Assembly (NCBI GenBank): GCA_902787575.1
Contig: CADAGX010000009.1
Span: 1 to 64,000 of the forward strand
Reading direction: 5' to 3'
DNA: 64,000 nucleotides
DNA from: an uncultured Bacteroidales bacterium
GTDB lineage: Bacteria > Bacteroidota > Bacteroidia > Bacteroidales > Bacteroidaceae
Shown here in pieces: positions 32,676-41,199 of this stretch. Every line of letters starts with the position of its first letter. The stretch's first letter is position 1. Both the position numbers and the translations under genes were made by a program. The notes beneath the pieces were generated by a model. It searched no databases and was not told the origin of the DNA. It saw only the letters and a list, made by a program, of their open reading frames with translations.

Positions 32676-35201
32676 TTATGCAGCGTCTGTGCGTTGTTTC
32701 TTCCTGCGCCACAGCGCTACGGCTATGGCGGCGAGGGTGAGCACGGCCAGCACGCAGAGGGCCACGTAGGCGATGGCCTCGGTGGTATGGACGGTCTGCG
32801 GGTCGAATGTAAGTACCAGCTGATGTGTGCCAGCCGGCACGCGCACGGCGCGCAGCACGTAGTCTGTGCGGCCGATTTCTGTCGGCTGGCCGTCGAGCGT
32901 GGCTGTCCAGCTGGGATAGTATATCTCGCTCAGCACCACGATGCCGCCCGTCTGCGACGTCACTTGGTACGTGAGGCGGTTGGCCTCGTAACCTGTGAGC
33001 ACCACGCTGGCTGCGCTGTCGGGTGCGGTTTCCACCTGTCCGAGCACGGATTCGAAGCGCTTGTCGGCCACTGCGGTGTGACGCGGGTCGATGAGGTGCA
33101 GCGAGGCGATTTCGGTGTCGGCGTCGCCCACATACTGGATGCGGTCTACAAACCAGCCGTTGCCGTAGGCGTGCGGGTTAGGCACGGGTGCGGTGCGGTC
33201 TTCGGCCACAGGGAGTATGATGTACTTGGTGTTGAGCATATTCAGCACGGGGAAGAGGCTGTCGCCGCGGACCGTTGAGAGGTCGCCCTTGGTTTCGACA
33301 ATGGCATTGCGCACGCGCGACATTTCAGAAATAATGTGCTCGTCGATGAGTTCCTGGTATCGGCGGAGCTTTGCGGCGTGATAGCCGCCTACGCTCTTGT
33401 GGTAGTAAGAGGTGGTATTATCGTTGAAAGTGCTCACGCTGAGGTTCAGTACGCGGTAGTAGCGCGCGGTGTCGGAGAGAATTACCTCGTCGGTGGTCGT
33501 CTTGGGGAAGCTCTGCGCGTTGGTTTGCGGCTGCGAGAACATGGCATCGTTGAGGTAGCGCTTGTTCACGCCCCACATGTCAATGAGGCAGAGGGCTGTG
33601 ATAAGCAGCACTGCGGGCAGTTGTTTCAGTTTGGCGAAGCGTGCCAGCAGCAAAACGAGCGTTCCCAGTGCGATGATGACAACGCTGCGCAGTGCGTCCG
33701 ACGTGAACATGGCGCGACGCATCTCGGCCATGTTGGCGAGAATGCCGCTTGCCATATCCTGTGGGATGTAGCCGGCCTGCACGTACTGCGCCATGTAGAG
33801 ACGGTCCGACGAGCTGACATAATTGCCGAAGAACACGTCGGGCATCAGCCAGAAGAGCAGTGCCGCGCCGCCCGTCAGCCCGAGGCTGACCCAGAGTGCC
33901 TTGACTGGCGATTTCTCGGGCGCGTCGAACCATTGTTTCAGCGCCAGCATGGCCAGCAGCGGAATGGTGAATTCGGCAATGACGAGGATGCTGGAGACGG
34001 TGCGGAACTTGTCGTACATCGGCACATAGTCGAGAAAGAAATCGGTGAAGGGCATAAAGTTTTTGCCCCACGAGAGCAGCACGCTCAGCACCGTGGCAGC
34101 CAGCAGGCACCACTTCATAGGTCCGCGCACGATGCATAGTCCCAGCACAAAGAGCAGCATCACGAAGGCGCCCACATACACGGGGCCGCTGGTGCCCGGC
34201 TGCTCGCCGAAATACTGTGTGAAGGCGCGATAGACCGGCGTGTACGACGGATTGGCCTTCTCCATGGCTGTCTTGTTGCTGGCCAGCGGAACACTGGCGC
34301 CGCCCTTGGTATTTGGCACGAGCAACGTCCATGTCTCGCCGATGCCGTAGCTCCAGTGGGTGATATACGAGCGCTCCAGCCCGCTGCTTGTCTGGTCGGC
34401 CGGGTCTTTCGTCTTTTGCGTCAGCTCACTCTTGCCACGCATGCTCTCTTTCGAGTATTCCCACGTATGATAGAGGTTACTCAGATTGATGCACACGCCC
34501 AGCATTCCGCCAACTGCGAAAGCTGCCGTGCCGGCCATCCAACGACGCAGTTGGCGCGTGCGAATGGCGTCGATGAGCCACGCAAGGCACATCAGACCTA
34601 TGACAAAGAGGAAGTAGTACGACATCTGCACGTGGTTCGAGAGCACTTGTAGCGCCGTGAAGAGTCCCGTGCATACGATGCCTGGCAGATATTTGCCTCG
34701 GTAGCACAGCACCAGACCCGCTATTGTGGGCGGGATGAAGCAGAGCGTCAACAATTTCCAGATGTGACCCGCTGCAATGATGATGAAATAGTAGCTCGAG
34801 AAAGCCCAAAGCACCGCACCCAAGGCGGCCATCCATGCGCGGAAGTCGAAGGCGCGCAGCAGAATGTAGAATCCCAGCAGCATCATGAAAACGTAGGATG
34901 CCACCTGCGGCAGGCCCAGCTGGTAGCACTTCTCGATGCGGCTCAGCGTGTCCGTGCTCGGGTAGGAGGGACTCATCTGGTAGGTCGGCATACCGCCGAA
35001 GAGCGTGTTCGTCCAGCGCGTGCGCTCGCCGTTGTGGGCTGCGCGGTACTGTTCCATCTCTATGCTGCTGCCGATTGCTGCCGTGTGGTCGTGCCCCGTG
35101 AGCACCAGCCCGTCGCGGATGGGCTGGAAGAAGTAGGCAATGCTGACGGCAACAAAGAAAACGATGGCCGCCAGGTCGGGAATAAGACGTTTGTAGTTCA
35201 T
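32676..35201 (-). CDS. YfhO-family membrane protein
   Basis: The 841-residue product has about a dozen transmembrane segments (LIPDLAAIVFFVAVSIAYFF; VASYVFMMLLGFYILLRA and others) and a large C-terminal soluble domain ending in a small barrel (VVLTGYEANRLTYQVTSQTGG, VLSEIYYPSWTATLDGQP). The start MNYKRLIP fits the family; a further upstream ATG adds residues without a signal. YfhO proteins are thought to glycosylate lipids or teichoic acids or to act as flippases. In Bacteroidota their substrate is unknown. A terminator follows. Confidence 0.88.
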   Translation of the reverse strand: MNYKRLIPDLAAIVFFVAVSIAYFFQPIRDGLVLTGHDHTAAIGSSIEMEQYRAAHNGERTRWTNTLFGGMPTYQMSPSYPSTDTLSRIEKCYQLGLPQVASYVFMMLLGFYILLRAFDFRAWMAALGAVLWAFSSYYFIIIAAGHIWKLLTLCFIPPTIAGLVLCYRGKYLPGIVCTGLFTALQVLSNHVQMSYYFLFVIGLMCLAWLIDAIRTRQLRRWMAGTAAFAVGGMLGVCINLSNLYHTWEYSKESMRGKSELTQKTKDPADQTSSGLERSYITHWSYGIGETWTLLVPNTKGGASVPLASNKTAMEKANPSYTPVYRAFTQYFGEQPGTSGPVYVGAFVMLLFVLGLCIVRGPMKWCLLAATVLSVLLSWGKNFMPFTDFFLDYVPMYDKFRTVSSILVIAEFTIPLLAMLALKQWFDAPEKSPVKALWVSLGLTGGAALLFWLMPDVFFGNYVSSSDRLYMAQYVQAGYIPQDMASGILANMAEMRRAMFTSDALRSVVIIALGTLVLLLARFAKLKQLPAVLLITALCLIDMWGVNKRYLNDAMFSQPQTNAQSFPKTTTDEVILSDTARYYRVLNLSVSTFNDNTTSYYHKSVGGYHAAKLRRYQELIDEHIISEMSRVRNAIVETKGDLSTVRGDSLFPVLNMLNTKYIILPVAEDRTAPVPNPHAYGNGWFVDRIQYVGDADTEIASLHLIDPRHTAVADKRFESVLGQVETAPDSAASVVLTGYEANRLTYQVTSQTGGIVVLSEIYYPSWTATLDGQPTEIGRTDYVLRAVRVPAGTHQLVLTFDPQTVHTTEAIAYVALCVLAVLTLAAIAVALWRRKKQRTDAA

Positions 35202-35256
35202 AGTTTCGGAGTGGTGTGTGATAGAAATCTCGTTTCGGAGCCTGCTGTCTGCAAAC

Positions 35257-35287
35257 AAAGAAGCCGCAGACGGGCTGCGGCTTCTTT
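35257..35287 (-). terminator. Terminator of rpsO
   Basis: AAAGAAGCCGCAG pairs with CTGCGGCTTCTTT around a 5 nt loop. It lies 27 nt after the rpsO stop. Confidence 0.85.
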
Positions 35288-35313
35288 CTTATCAGCAAGG
35301 GACTGCCGCGTTT

Positions 35314-35583
35314 TTACTTGCGCAGACCCAGAGCTTTCACGATGGCACGATAGCGTTCGATGTCGCGCGTCTTCAGATACTTCAGAAGGCTACGACGCTT
35401 ACCTACGAGGCCCGTCAGTGCACGCTCCGTGCTGTGGTCCTTGCGGTTCTGCTTCATGTGCTCGGTCAGGTGCTTGATGCGGTGCGTAAAGAGCGCAATC
35501 TGGCTCTCGGCGCTGCCCGTGTCTGTGGCACTCTGGCCGTACTGAGTGAAAATCTCTACTTTCTTGGCTGAATCCAAATACAT
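35314..35583 (-). CDS. rpsO: Ribosomal protein S15
   Basis: The 89-residue product is the usual length for S15. Motifs: FTQYGQSATDTGSAESQIAL, RIKHLTEHMKQNRKDHSTER, LVGKRRSLLKYLKTRD, RYRAIVKALGLRK. S15 binds the 16S rRNA central domain. The -7 box at 35661 is 77 nt upstream, so a leader is present in which S15 could bind its own mRNA as in other bacteria; this is not visible directly. Confidence 0.97.
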   Translation of the reverse strand: MYLDSAKKVEIFTQYGQSATDTGSAESQIALFTHRIKHLTEHMKQNRKDHSTERALTGLVGKRRSLLKYLKTRDIERYRAIVKALGLRK

Positions 35584-35660
35584 AATTTTTTGTGTATTGA
35601 AGTGTAACTTGTTTGTCGTGCAGCCGCCTCTCTTTTGGGACTGCCTCGCAAATGCGGGTG

Positions 35661-35668
35661 CAAAGATA
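35661..35668 (-). promoter_or_regulatory. -7 promoter box TATCTTTG for rpsO
   Basis: A perfect TAnnTTTG match, 77 nt before the start codon. Confidence 0.6.
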
Positions 35669-35773
35669 CGAAGATTTTTTGAATCCGCAAGATGTTTTCA
35701 GAGAAAAATGAGCCTTCTTCCTCTGGCAGGCGCGTTCATGTTTGTGGAATTTGCCCTGCGATGGCTGCAACAA

Positions 35774-36274
35774 TCAGTCTGTCGTGGGAACAAAAGGCGG
35801 CGTCAGCAATTCAAGTGACGGGTCGTACGTGTCGGAGAAAAGAAGGTAGGTGTTTGCTGTTTCCGAAAGTTGAAGTTGTCCGTCGCGAAAGTCGAACGTC
35901 TTCGACTTGCCCAGTTTGTTCGCATATGTCCTGCTAAAAGGATCGGAGTCGCCCACCTTTGTTGCGATAAAATCATTGCCCCAAATGAGACTGTTTCCTA
36001 TGATTCTAAAACTCACAGAGAAAGAATTTGCTCCGAATCTCCCTTCTGCTCTCCCTATTTGTTCTTTGAACGAAACAGTGTATCGCGGGTTGCCCACGCC
36101 ATTTCCCACCTCCGTATATTTCCCATCTTCGGCGTATCCCGCCAGATACCACTTGTTCTTCTGCAACGCCGCTGCCTTTGCCGACGGATCTCCTTCATCG
36201 TCGCTGCACGAACTTAGGAATGGGATTGCCACGATGGCAACTGCCATGATTGCAAAAAATAGGTTCTTTTTCAT
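35774..36274 (-). CDS. Putative lipoprotein of unknown function
   Basis: The 166-residue product starts MKKNLFFAIMAVAIVAIPFL and has the lipobox LSSC. The mature part shows lipocalin-like or META-like strands (ALQKNKWYLAGYAEDGKY, RYTVSFKEQIGRAEGRFG, LIWGNDFIATKVGD, KTFDFRDGQLQLSET). I do not recognise a named family. A longer frame to 36367 lacks a signal; the ATG at 36274 follows the -7 box at 36304 and is preferred. It is AT-richer than its neighbours. Confidence 0.75.
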   Translation of the reverse strand: MKKNLFFAIMAVAIVAIPFLSSCSDDEGDPSAKAAALQKNKWYLAGYAEDGKYTEVGNGVGNPRYTVSFKEQIGRAEGRFGANSFSVSFRIIGNSLIWGNDFIATKVGDSDPFSRTYANKLGKSKTFDFRDGQLQLSETANTYLLFSDTYDPSLELLTPPFVPTTD

Positions 36275-36303
36275 GCTTTTAGAAATTTGGGTGTAAATCT
36301 CTG

Positions 36304-36311
36304 CAAAAATA
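36304..36311 (-). promoter_or_regulatory. -7 promoter box TATTTTTG for the lipoprotein gene
   Basis: A TAnnTTTG match, 29 nt before the start at 36274. Confidence 0.55.
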
Positions 36312-36407
36312 CTGAAGTAAATTTTATTGTCCAAGTATCTTTCATAAAAATAATACATTCGTGGCATCTTTTTTTACTCGACAAGCGTGAACGCGAAGAA
36401 CGAAAAG

Positions 36408-36498
36408 ACGGAATTTGACAAGCAAATTCCCTACATTGCAGTGTTCGCGTTTAGATCTTCGCGATTTTGCAGTAGGGAATTTGCTTGTCAAATTCCGT
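36408..36498. repeat. Perfect 27 bp inverted repeat with 37 bp spacer
   Basis: The arm at 36408-36434 is the exact complement of 36472-36498. Each arm holds the small palindrome GGAATTTG-ACAAG-CAAATTCC, and the spacer holds TCGCG/CGCGA. On the minus strand a TCTTTTCG tract follows, so it may terminate the rha operon ending at 36529; the strict symmetry also fits a MITE-like or REP-like element. Confidence 0.85.
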
Positions 36499-36528
36499 TT
36501 GTGGCGTAGTGCATCGTGCTTCCGCTCG

Positions 36529-37350
36529 TCAGCAGGGGCGTTTGGTGGGCAGGTGGAAGACCTGCTGCACCTCGCGCATGGCCTCGGGCGTCATGCCGTC
36601 GGGCTCGGAACCCATGGAACGGGCGCACATATAGATGTTGGCGGCTTTGCAAAGCACGTCGGTCTGGTCGAAGGCGTCCATGATGTCGGTGCCGACGGCC
36701 ACGGTGCCGTGTTTCTCCCACAGCACCACGTCGTGCTCCTTTATCTGTTCCAGTGTGGCGTCGGCCAGCTCTACGCTGCCGGGCAGTTTGTACGGCACGA
36801 TGCCGATGCCCAGCGGTGCGAAGGCCAGCGTCTCGGGTATCATGCTCCAGAGCACGCGCGTCATCTCGCCGGGGCGCAGAAAACGCTGTATGTGGCTCAT
36901 GGCTACGAGCTCGATGGGATGGGTGTGGAGCGTGGCCTTGTAGGTGCTGCCCGTGCCAAGCAGGTAGTCTTGCAGTGCCAAGTGCGACGGCAGCTCGCTG
37001 GTGGGCATCACCGGCAGGTCGGCGATGATTTCGTACGAGGCGCAGTCGGGGCAGATGCGTATGACGGAGCCGTTCTGCATGGGTTGGCGTGCGAGGTCAC
37101 GCATGCGCTTGCCGGTGCCTTTGACGTAGAAAAACTTGCCGCGCAGGTTGGGCAGTGTCTTGCCGATGGGCTGTGCCGGAGCCAGTGCGGGCAGGGCGGC
37201 CATTTCGGTGTCTGCGAACTCGGTAATGTTGACGGTGATGTTGCCGCCGTTGCGCTCGGCCCATCCTTTTTGCCACAGATAGCCGGTCACTTCGGCCACT
37301 TGTTCTATCACCTCGCGCAGGGCGGGGCGTGAATCCAGAATGCTGCTCAT
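36529..37350 (-). CDS. rhaD: Rhamnulose-1-phosphate aldolase
   Basis: The 273-residue class II aldolase cleaves rhamnulose-1-phosphate to dihydroxyacetone phosphate and L-lactaldehyde. Motifs: GWAERNGGNITVNI (substrate-binding AERNGGN), FFYVKGTGKRMRDL, the zinc-binding ATLHTHPIELVAMSH (HxH) and VVLWEKHGTVAVG (third His). It is last in the rhaB-rhaA-rhaT-rhaD operon, 4 nt after the rhaT stop. A longer frame extends upstream, but the ATG at 37350 matches the family start. Confidence 0.93.
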   Translation of the reverse strand: MSSILDSRPALREVIEQVAEVTGYLWQKGWAERNGGNITVNITEFADTEMAALPALAPAQPIGKTLPNLRGKFFYVKGTGKRMRDLARQPMQNGSVIRICPDCASYEIIADLPVMPTSELPSHLALQDYLLGTGSTYKATLHTHPIELVAMSHIQRFLRPGEMTRVLWSMIPETLAFAPLGIGIVPYKLPGSVELADATLEQIKEHDVVLWEKHGTVAVGTDIMDAFDQTDVLCKAANIYMCARSMGSEPDGMTPEAMREVQQVFHLPTKRPC

Positions 37351-37354
37351 ACGC

Positions 37355-38386
37355 TTACAGAAGTTGAGGCACGAAGGTGCTGAAGATGAGAATGATGATT
37401 CCACACACGAGCACTGCGATGGTCTTAGGCGAGCAGCCTTTCCACTCCTTCAGAATGATGCCCCACACGTTGGAGAACGTGACGTTGAGCGCCATGAGGA
37501 TGCAGAACGACAGGGTGTCCATGGTGCCGCCGGCCTCGAAAAACGAGCGCCCGAGCGAGAGACCGAAGAATTGGCTGTACCAAAGTGCACCGGCCAGGCA
37601 GCAGAAAAGCAGGTTGTTGGCCCAGACGCTGGTCTTTCCGTAGTCTGCCCATGTGTGATTCTTCTGGTTCTGATAGAAGCAATAGCAGGCGTTGGTGAGG
37701 AAACCGCCCAGCGTAACGAGCAATGTGGCAGGCAGCGTGCGATACATGTCGGGTGTGGCGTCGAAGTGTATGCCTTTGCCGAACTCCAGACCCACGTTGA
37801 AGCAACCGCTCATAAAGCCGGCCAGCAGTGCGATGGCCAGTCCTTTCGGGAAGTTGAAGTCCTTCACCGCTGCTTTCTTCTCTTCGTCGGAGAGGGAAGC
37901 CGACTTCATGCTGCCGGCTACGCCTATGACGGCGATGCCGACGAGTGTCACAACGACGCCCATGATGACGGCGAAGGTGAGCGACTCGAGGGCGCCAAGT
38001 TCGGGGAAGAACATGTTAAGCAGCACGGGGCCCATGATGGTACCCAGAGCGGCGCAGGTGCCCAGTGCAATGGACTGTCCGAGCGCCACGCCGAGGTAGC
38101 GCATCGAGAGTCCGAACGTGAGTCCGCCCACGCCCCACAGCACGCCGAAGAAAATTGTCATCCAGAAGTTGAACGACGGTGCGGCAGCAAACAGGCCCAA
38201 CAGGCTCTCTCCTGCCGGAACGGCCAGCAGTGCGCCCAGCAGCGGGAACAGCAGCCAGGCAAACACGCCTTGCACTATCCAGTAGCTCTCCCAGCTCCAC
38301 TGCCGCACGCGGTTGATGGGAACGTAGCTGCTCGACTGGCAGAACGCGCCCACTGCAATTATCAGTAGTCCGATGATGATATTCAT
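37355..38386 (-). CDS. rhaT: L-rhamnose/proton symporter RhaT
   Basis: The 343-residue membrane protein has ten predicted segments starting IIIGLLIIAVGAFCQSSSYV and the RhaT-type motifs VRQWSWESYWIVQGVFAWL, GVLWGVGGLTFGLSMRYLGV and ALGTIMGPVLL. RhaT imports L-rhamnose with H+. Length fits the E. coli protein (344). It sits between rhaA and rhaD, 24 nt after the rhaA stop. Confidence 0.95.
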   Translation of the reverse strand: MNIIIGLLIIAVGAFCQSSSYVPINRVRQWSWESYWIVQGVFAWLLFPLLGALLAVPAGESLLGLFAAAPSFNFWMTIFFGVLWGVGGLTFGLSMRYLGVALGQSIALGTCAALGTIMGPVLLNMFFPELGALESLTFAVIMGVVVTLVGIAVIGVAGSMKSASLSDEEKKAAVKDFNFPKGLAIALLAGFMSGCFNVGLEFGKGIHFDATPDMYRTLPATLLVTLGGFLTNACYCFYQNQKNHTWADYGKTSVWANNLLFCCLAGALWYSQFFGLSLGRSFFEAGGTMDTLSFCILMALNVTFSNVWGIILKEWKGCSPKTIAVLVCGIIILIFSTFVPQLL

Positions 38387-38410
38387 AGTTGTGGACTTTT
38401 ATTTGTTCGT

Positions 38411-39664
38411 TTATCGCTTGCTCTGTACGTTTTTCTCGTAGCTCTCAATCTCGGCAATGAAGTCGGCACCCACGGGCACGTCGTTGCGCAGGCAGAATTC
38501 GTCGTACACTGCGTTCCAGGGCAGCGCTTTGGCTTCCTCCAGCAGCGCGAGGCTCTGGAATCCCTTGCCTTCGAGTTCATATTTGCCGATTTGGGCCGTA
38601 GGCTCGAGCAGTGCGCGAGTCATGCACTTCTGTGCGGCGCGCGAACCGGTGACGTATGCGCCCACACGGTTGATGCTTCCGTCGAAGTAGTCGAGGCCGT
38701 AGTGTACGCGGTCCATCGCTTTGGCGCGCACAATCTCCTGGAAGAGTTCGAGCGTGGGGTCGTCCATCAGCGTCACGTGGTCTGAGTCCCAACGGACGGG
38801 ACGGCTCACATGGAGCATCAGTTCGGGCACGAACTGCAGCACGGCGCTTACCTTGTCGGCCGGGCTCTCGGTGGGATGATAGTGCCCCGTGTCGATGGTC
38901 AGAATCTTGTTGTTCTTCGAGGCGTATGCCGTGTAGAAGTCGTGGCTGCCCACGGTGAAGCTCTCCAGTCCGATGCCGAACACCTTGCCTTCGATGCAGT
39001 CTTTCATCATCGGCTGCGGCTTGGCGAAGATTTCGTCGAGCGACTCCTTCAGCAACTGGCGGTAGAGATAGTGGTTCACGCTCTGGTCTTTGCAGCCGTC
39101 GTGCACCCAAAGGTTCATGATGCAGGCGTCGTTCTGAGCCTCGCCCATGGCGTTGGCGATGTCGCGGCAGCGCTTTGTATGTTCGATCCAGAAATCGCGG
39201 ATTCCCTTGTCGGGATTCGAGAGCGAGAGGTTGCCGCTCTTCGGGTGCGAGAAGGACGTGCTGTTGAAGTCGAGCTTCGTATTGTTCTCCTTGCCCCAGT
39301 CAATCCAGCTCTGGAAGTACTCGACCGTCACTTCGTCGCGGTCCACCACTTTTCCCTTGAAGTCGCCGTAGATTTCGTGCAGGTTGAGTCGGTGCGTGCC
39401 GGGTATCAGACTTTTGGCCTTGAGTATGTCGGCGCGCAGTTCGTCTATGTTACGAGCCTTACCGGGGTAGTTGCCCGTGCTTTGTATGCCTCCCGAGAGA
39501 GCTCCGGCCTGCACTTCGAAGCCGGCCACGTCGTCGGCCTGCCAGCAGTGCATGGAGAGGTGGAAGTCCTGCAGTTGGGAGATAACTTTCTCTGTGTCGA
39601 TGCCAAACTCGGCATAGCGCTCTTTGGCCACTTCGTAGGCCTTCTGAATTTGTTCGCTTTTCAT
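38411..39664 (-). CDS. rhaA: L-rhamnose isomerase
   Basis: The 417-residue product converts L-rhamnose to L-rhamnulose. Motifs: QLQDFHLSMHCWQADDVAGF, LNLHEIYGDFKGK, LDFNSTSFSHPKSG, the metal-binding LWVHDGCKDQSVNH and TIDTGHYHPTESPADKVS. E. coli RhaA has 419 residues. It follows rhaB by 33 nt in the operon. Confidence 0.96.
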   Translation of the reverse strand: MKSEQIQKAYEVAKERYAEFGIDTEKVISQLQDFHLSMHCWQADDVAGFEVQAGALSGGIQSTGNYPGKARNIDELRADILKAKSLIPGTHRLNLHEIYGDFKGKVVDRDEVTVEYFQSWIDWGKENNTKLDFNSTSFSHPKSGNLSLSNPDKGIRDFWIEHTKRCRDIANAMGEAQNDACIMNLWVHDGCKDQSVNHYLYRQLLKESLDEIFAKPQPMMKDCIEGKVFGIGLESFTVGSHDFYTAYASKNNKILTIDTGHYHPTESPADKVSAVLQFVPELMLHVSRPVRWDSDHVTLMDDPTLELFQEIVRAKAMDRVHYGLDYFDGSINRVGAYVTGSRAAQKCMTRALLEPTAQIGKYELEGKGFQSLALLEEAKALPWNAVYDEFCLRNDVPVGADFIAEIESYEKNVQSKR

Positions 39665-39697
39665 TTCCTTGAGTTTATTAGTTATTCAATCAGTTTG

Positions 39698-41167
39698 TTA
39701 TTTGCTGAATTTCTGGAATCGTGCGTAGGCCTCGTCCCACTCTGCGGTGTGATGAGGCTCGTAGCGCTTCATTTCTATGCTCTGAGCTATGATACGCCGC
39801 ATGTCGAAGATGTCGTTCACCACGCCTGCTGCCTTGGCCTGCAGCATGATGTTGCCGATGGCTGTTCCCTCCACGGGGCCGGTGAGCACCGGCATGTCGA
39901 TGCTGTCGGCTGCCATCTGCATGAGGTTGCGATTGTACGTGCCGCCGCCGATGACGTGCAGTTTCTCGATGGGGAAGGGTGCCAGTTCCTTCAGATAGCC
40001 CAGCACCTGGCGATAGCGCAACGCGAGGCTTTCGAAGATGCAGCGTGCCGTCTGCTTGTATCCCTCGGGCACCGGCTGTCCTGTCTCCTGACAGAACGAG
40101 GCGATGGCCTGCACCATGCTCTCGGGGTTGGCGAAGCGTGGGTCGTCGGGGTTGATGAGCGAGCGGAAAGGTGCGGCCTCCATGGCCTCGCGGTTAATCT
40201 GGTTTACGTCGGCCGGCGCGTCGGTCCACTCCTGTCGGCAGCGCTCCAGCAGCCACATGCCGCAGATGTTCTTCAGGAAGCGTGTGGTGCCCTCGATGCC
40301 GCCCTCGTTGGTAAAGTTGTAGGCGTAGCTCTGAGAGTTGATGATGGCCTGGCGCGTCTCGATGCCCAGCAGGCTCCACGTGCCGCAACTCAGGTAGGCG
40401 TAGCGTTCATCCGAGGCAGGCACGGCGGCAACGGCGGCACCCGTGTCGTGTCCGGCCACTGCCACCACTGGCACAGGTCCGAGTCCCGCCTGTCGCTGCA
40501 CCTCGGGTGTGATGGTGCCCACCACGTCCGACGGATTCACGTATGTGCCGAACTGTTCCTCGCGCAGATTCAGCGCCTGCAGCAGTTCGGGGTCGATGCG
40601 CTTCGTGCGCGGGTCGAGCAGTTGGCTGGTGCTCAGAATTGTGTACTCGCAGACGGCGCGGCCCGTGAGCATGTAGGTGAGTGCGTCGGGCACGAAAAGT
40701 ATCTTGTCGGCTGCCGCCAGTGCCGAGTCGCCGTGACGGCGCATGGCTGCGAGCTGGAAGAGCGAGTTGAAGTTCATGAACTGGATGCCCGTCTTCTCGT
40801 AGACGCGCTCCTTCGGCACGAGGCGGAAGAATTCCTCCATGGCACCTTCGGTGTGCGGGTCGCGATAGCAGAGCGGGTTGCGCAGGATGGCTCCGTCGGC
40901 GCCTACGCAGACGAAGTCCACGCCCCACGTGTCGATGCCGATGCTCGTCAGGCGGATGCCTTCGTCGGCCACCGCCCGGAGTCCGCGCAGCACTTCGTGG
41001 TAGAGCGCAAAGATGTCCCAGTAGAAATGACCTCCCGTCTGTATGATATGATTTGGGAAGCGCGTCAGTTCGCGCTGTTGCAGTTTGCCGTCCTCGATGG
41101 TGCCCAGTATGGTGCGTCCGCTGGTGGCGCCCAGGTCTACGGCAAAGAAATTCGGTGTCTCGTTCAT
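39698..41167 (-). CDS. rhaB: Rhamnulokinase
   Basis: The 489-residue FGGY-family sugar kinase phosphorylates L-rhamnulose at C1. Motifs: FFAVDLGATSGRTILGTIED (phosphate 1 loop), GIDTWGVDFVCVGADG, VAGHDTGAAVAAVPA and the adenosine-binding LHVIGGGTYNRNLMQMAAD. The start is the ATG at 41167 (MNETPNFFAVDLG), not the one at 41206. It is the first rha gene, 32 nt after the stop of the Sel1-repeat gene; no strong -7 box lies between, so the operon may begin upstream or use an unseen promoter. Confidence 0.95.
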   Translation of the reverse strand: MNETPNFFAVDLGATSGRTILGTIEDGKLQQRELTRFPNHIIQTGGHFYWDIFALYHEVLRGLRAVADEGIRLTSIGIDTWGVDFVCVGADGAILRNPLCYRDPHTEGAMEEFFRLVPKERVYEKTGIQFMNFNSLFQLAAMRRHGDSALAAADKILFVPDALTYMLTGRAVCEYTILSTSQLLDPRTKRIDPELLQALNLREEQFGTYVNPSDVVGTITPEVQRQAGLGPVPVVAVAGHDTGAAVAAVPASDERYAYLSCGTWSLLGIETRQAIINSQSYAYNFTNEGGIEGTTRFLKNICGMWLLERCRQEWTDAPADVNQINREAMEAAPFRSLINPDDPRFANPESMVQAIASFCQETGQPVPEGYKQTARCIFESLALRYRQVLGYLKELAPFPIEKLHVIGGGTYNRNLMQMAADSIDMPVLTGPVEGTAIGNIMLQAKAAGVVNDIFDMRRIIAQSIEMKRYEPHHTAEWDEAYARFQKFSK

Positions 41168-41199
41168 CGTTTTCAAGTTCTTATGCTGTTTAAATATTC

